Origin: Dehalococcoidia bacterium
GTDB taxonomy: Bacteria; Chloroflexota; Dehalococcoidia; GIF9; UBA5629
NCBI GenBank assembly: GCA_012961565.1
Contig: DTZC01000029.1
Location: 1-8,108, forward strand
DNA length: 8,108 bases
Direction of reading: 5' to 3'
This document shows positions 6,854-8,108 of this stretch, piece after piece. Under the pieces are notes generated by a model, which had not been told where the DNA came from, did no database searches, and was given only the letters and a program-made list of their open reading frames with translations. Made by a program: the position numbers and the translations under genes. How positions within the stretch are numbered: the stretch's first letter is position 1; each line of letters begins with the position of its first letter.

Positions 6854-6972
6854 ACACAATTCCATCCATTGCCAAACGAGAGCGGGAATTAACCGGTGTG
6901 TACTATTTTATCTATTGCCGCCATCGTTACAAGGTGAGAAGCAGGCTCCTTCGTAAGGAGGTAAACTCTTGA
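6850..6972 (+). CDS. Possible 40-residue coupling ORF between dnaX and recR
   Basis: This frame starts at a GTG that overlaps the dnaX stop (GTGA, 6850-6853) and ends at a TGA that overlaps the recR TTG start (TTGA, 6969-6972). A GAGG (6842-6845) lies four bases upstream of the GTG. The 40-residue product is basic, with ten Lys/Arg mostly in the second half ([13 protein letters not shown]), and has no signal peptide, membrane segment or known motif. It does not resemble YbaB/EbfC, the protein often encoded here. The frame runs through the hairpin that masks the recR Shine-Dalgarno, so its translation could matter even if the peptide does not. A frame this short can arise by chance; the exact overlap at both ends is the only real support. 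If it is not coding, 6854-6968 is simply an intergenic gap. Confidence 0.3.
   Translation: MNTIPSIAKRERELTGVYYFIYCRHRYKVRSRLLRKEVNS
6946..6961 (+). promoter_or_regulatory. recR ribosome binding site inside a hairpin
   Basis: CTCCTT (6946-6951) and AAGGAG (6955-6960) form a perfect 6-bp stem with a three-base loop. The 3' arm plus the next G is AAGGAGG (6955-6961), an ideal Shine-Dalgarno seven bases before the recR TTG at 6969. When folded it would hide the site; ribosomes reading the 6850-6972 frame would open it. The Shine-Dalgarno is firm, the regulatory role inferred. Confidence 0.6.
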
Positions 6973-7580
6973 GCTTTAACCCTGTCTCTGCAGCTGAGCC
7001 AATAGCCAAACTAATTGAAGAACTCAGCAAGCTACCAGGCATCGGACCCAAAAGTGCCCAGCGGTTAACCTACTATCTATTGCGAGCACCAGCAGACCAA
7101 GTTCAGGCGCTAGCTGAAGCTATTAAAGCGGTGAAGGAAAAGGTGGTCTTATGCTCGGCATGCCTCAACATCACCGATTCCGACCCCTGCGCTATCTGCA
7201 AGGATGAAGAGCGTGATCGCACCAAAATCTGTGTTGTCGAAGAACCAATAGACATCCTCCCACTAGAACGCACCAAAAAGTACAATGGTCTTTATCATGT
7301 TCTTCATGGCGTTATTGCTCCCACCGAAGGGATGGGGCCTGAGGAACTGAAAATCAAAGAGCTCCTATCACGCCTCAATGATGGACTGGTGACCGAGGTT
7401 ATACTGGCAACTAACCCCAACCTTGAAGGAGAAGCCACAGCGATGTACCTCCAGCGATTGATAGCGCCGCTGGGTATCCGAACTACTCGACTAGCCCGGG
7501 GCTTGCCTTATGGGGGCGACCTAGAGTATGCCGACGATGTCACGATAAGCCGCGCCTTAGAAGAAAGACGGGAAGTGTGA
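6969..7580 (+). CDS. recR: Recombination mediator protein RecR
   Basis: DNA-binding ring or clamp protein that works with RecO (and RecF) to load RecA onto SSB-coated single-stranded DNA at gaps and stalled forks. The 203-residue product is of normal length (about 200). A helix-hairpin-helix segment, [11 protein letters not shown], lies at residues 22-32. The four-cysteine zinc site is Cys62, Cys65, Cys74 and Cys77. The Toprim domain starts near ICVVEEP (87-93), and [15 protein letters not shown] (113-127) and the conserved C-terminal [16 protein letters not shown] (174-189) are intact. The start is TTG at 6969, fixed by AAGGAGG seven bases upstream; no nearby in-frame ATG suits the family N-terminus. 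It is 115 bp past dnaX and 13 bp before recO. Confidence 0.97.
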   Translation: MSFNPVSAAEPIAKLIEELSKLPGIGPKSAQRLTYYLLRAPADQVQALAEAIKAVKEKVVLCSACLNITDSDPCAICKDEERDRTKICVVEEPIDILPLERTKKYNGLYHVLHGVIAPTEGMGPEELKIKELLSRLNDGLVTEVILATNPNLEGEATAMYLQRLIAPLGIRTTRLARGLPYGGDLEYADDVTISRALEERREV

Positions 7581-7593
7581 CTTGCTGTAGACC

Positions 7594-8108
7594 ATGACAG
7601 CACCTCGTGTCTACCAAACAGAAGCCATCATCCTCAAGCGGACTAAACTGGGCGAAGCTGACCGCATCCTTACACTTTACACGCCTCAACTGGGAAAACT
7701 AAAAGCAGTAGCCAAGGGGACACGCCGTCCCCAAAGCAAATTGGGTGGTCACGTAGAACTTCTCACCCACAGCCGATTGATGCTGGCAAGAGGTCGAAAC
7801 CTCGACATTATCACTCAAGCCCAAACGATTAACAACTTCCTGCCTATCAAGGACGATCTGGAGCGCATATCATTTGGCCTTTATATCGCAGAGCTTATAG
7901 ATTGCTTCACCGGTGAGCGCATCGAAGACCGCCAGCTTTTCGATTTGCTACTTGACACGCTCCACCAGCTAGCTCAAGCTAAGAATAGCGAAATTATTCT
8001 ACGATATTTCGAACTCCATTTCCTTGATAACCTCGGTTATCGTCCCCAGCTAAAGCAGTGCACTGAATGTGGCTCACCCCTGCGGCCAGAGGCTAACTTC
8101 TTCAGCCC
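7594..8108 (+). CDS. recO: DNA repair protein RecO, C-terminus cut by window edge
   Basis: RecO binds single-stranded DNA and SSB, anneals strands and acts with RecR to load RecA. The 171 visible codons are open to the right edge and start at ATG 7594; an in-frame TAG at 7588-7590 excludes a longer form. The N-terminal OB-fold has the family pattern VYQTEAIILKRTKLGEADRI (residues 6-25), then LTLYTPQLGKLKAVAKGTRR (26-45) and KLGGHVEL (49-56). A helical domain follows. CTEC (about 158-161) is the first half of the expected zinc-finger cysteines. The family is usually about 240-260 residues, so 70-90 are missing. No Shine-Dalgarno is evident in the 13-bp gap after recR, so initiation may rely on ribosomes finishing recR. 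The pairing with recR in one operon fits their joint function. Confidence 0.95.
   Translation, partial: MTAPRVYQTEAIILKRTKLGEADRILTLYTPQLGKLKAVAKGTRRPQSKLGGHVELLTHSRLMLARGRNLDIITQAQTINNFLPIKDDLERISFGLYIAELIDCFTGERIEDRQLFDLLLDTLHQLAQAKNSEIILRYFELHFLDNLGYRPQLKQCTECGSPLRPEANFFS

Noticed and set aside
6858..6890. Inverted repeat AATTCC/GGAATT in the dnaX-recR gap
   Set aside because: It is a 6-bp match across a 21-base loop, easily expected by chance and not near a control site.
6854..6968. dnaX-recR gap considered as a structured RNA gene such as the SRP RNA
   Set aside because: The conserved SRP RNA core (GGAAGCAGCC-like segment) is absent and no long-range pairing is evident.

Overview
The window is about 8.1 kb of compact bacterial chromosome with close to even base composition. 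It holds two divergent housekeeping operons separated by a promoter region of about 110 bp. I see no mobile element, CRISPR array, tRNA, rRNA or recent insertion. Gene order and protein character (rpsO-pnp followed by dapB-asd-dapA, facing dnaX-recR-recO, with several GTG/TTG starts) suggest a free-living bacterium, perhaps Chloroflexota of the Dehalococcoidia type. That placement is an impression from the sequence and was not tested by a search.

Left operon (minus strand, read from about 5170 down to 1): rpsO (ribosomal protein S15), pnp (polynucleotide phosphorylase), dapB (dihydrodipicolinate reductase), asd (aspartate-semialdehyde dehydrogenase) and dapA (dihydrodipicolinate synthase, cut by the left edge). 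Gaps are 23, 44, 3 and 37 bp, so one transcript is likely. asd, dapA and dapB carry out three successive steps from aspartyl phosphate to tetrahydrodipicolinate, the precursor of lysine and of the diaminopimelate used in many cell walls. rpsO-pnp is a widely conserved translation/RNA-decay pair. A good extended -10 promoter lies just upstream of rpsO.

Right operon (plus strand, 5249 to the right edge): dnaX (DNA polymerase III tau/gamma clamp-loader subunit), a possible 40-codon reading frame, recR, and recO (cut by the right edge). RecR and RecO act together to load RecA at gaps and at damaged replication forks. In many bacteria ybaB/ebfC sits between dnaX and recR. Here that place is taken by about 115 bp with no YbaB, but with a small frame that overlaps dnaX at its start and recR at its stop.

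The genes themselves are ordinary core genes. The most notable signals lie at the junctions. The Shine-Dalgarno sequences of dapA and recR each lie in one arm of a perfect short inverted repeat placed so that translation of the upstream frame could open it, which suggests translational coupling. I found no convincing previously undescribed multi-gene system.
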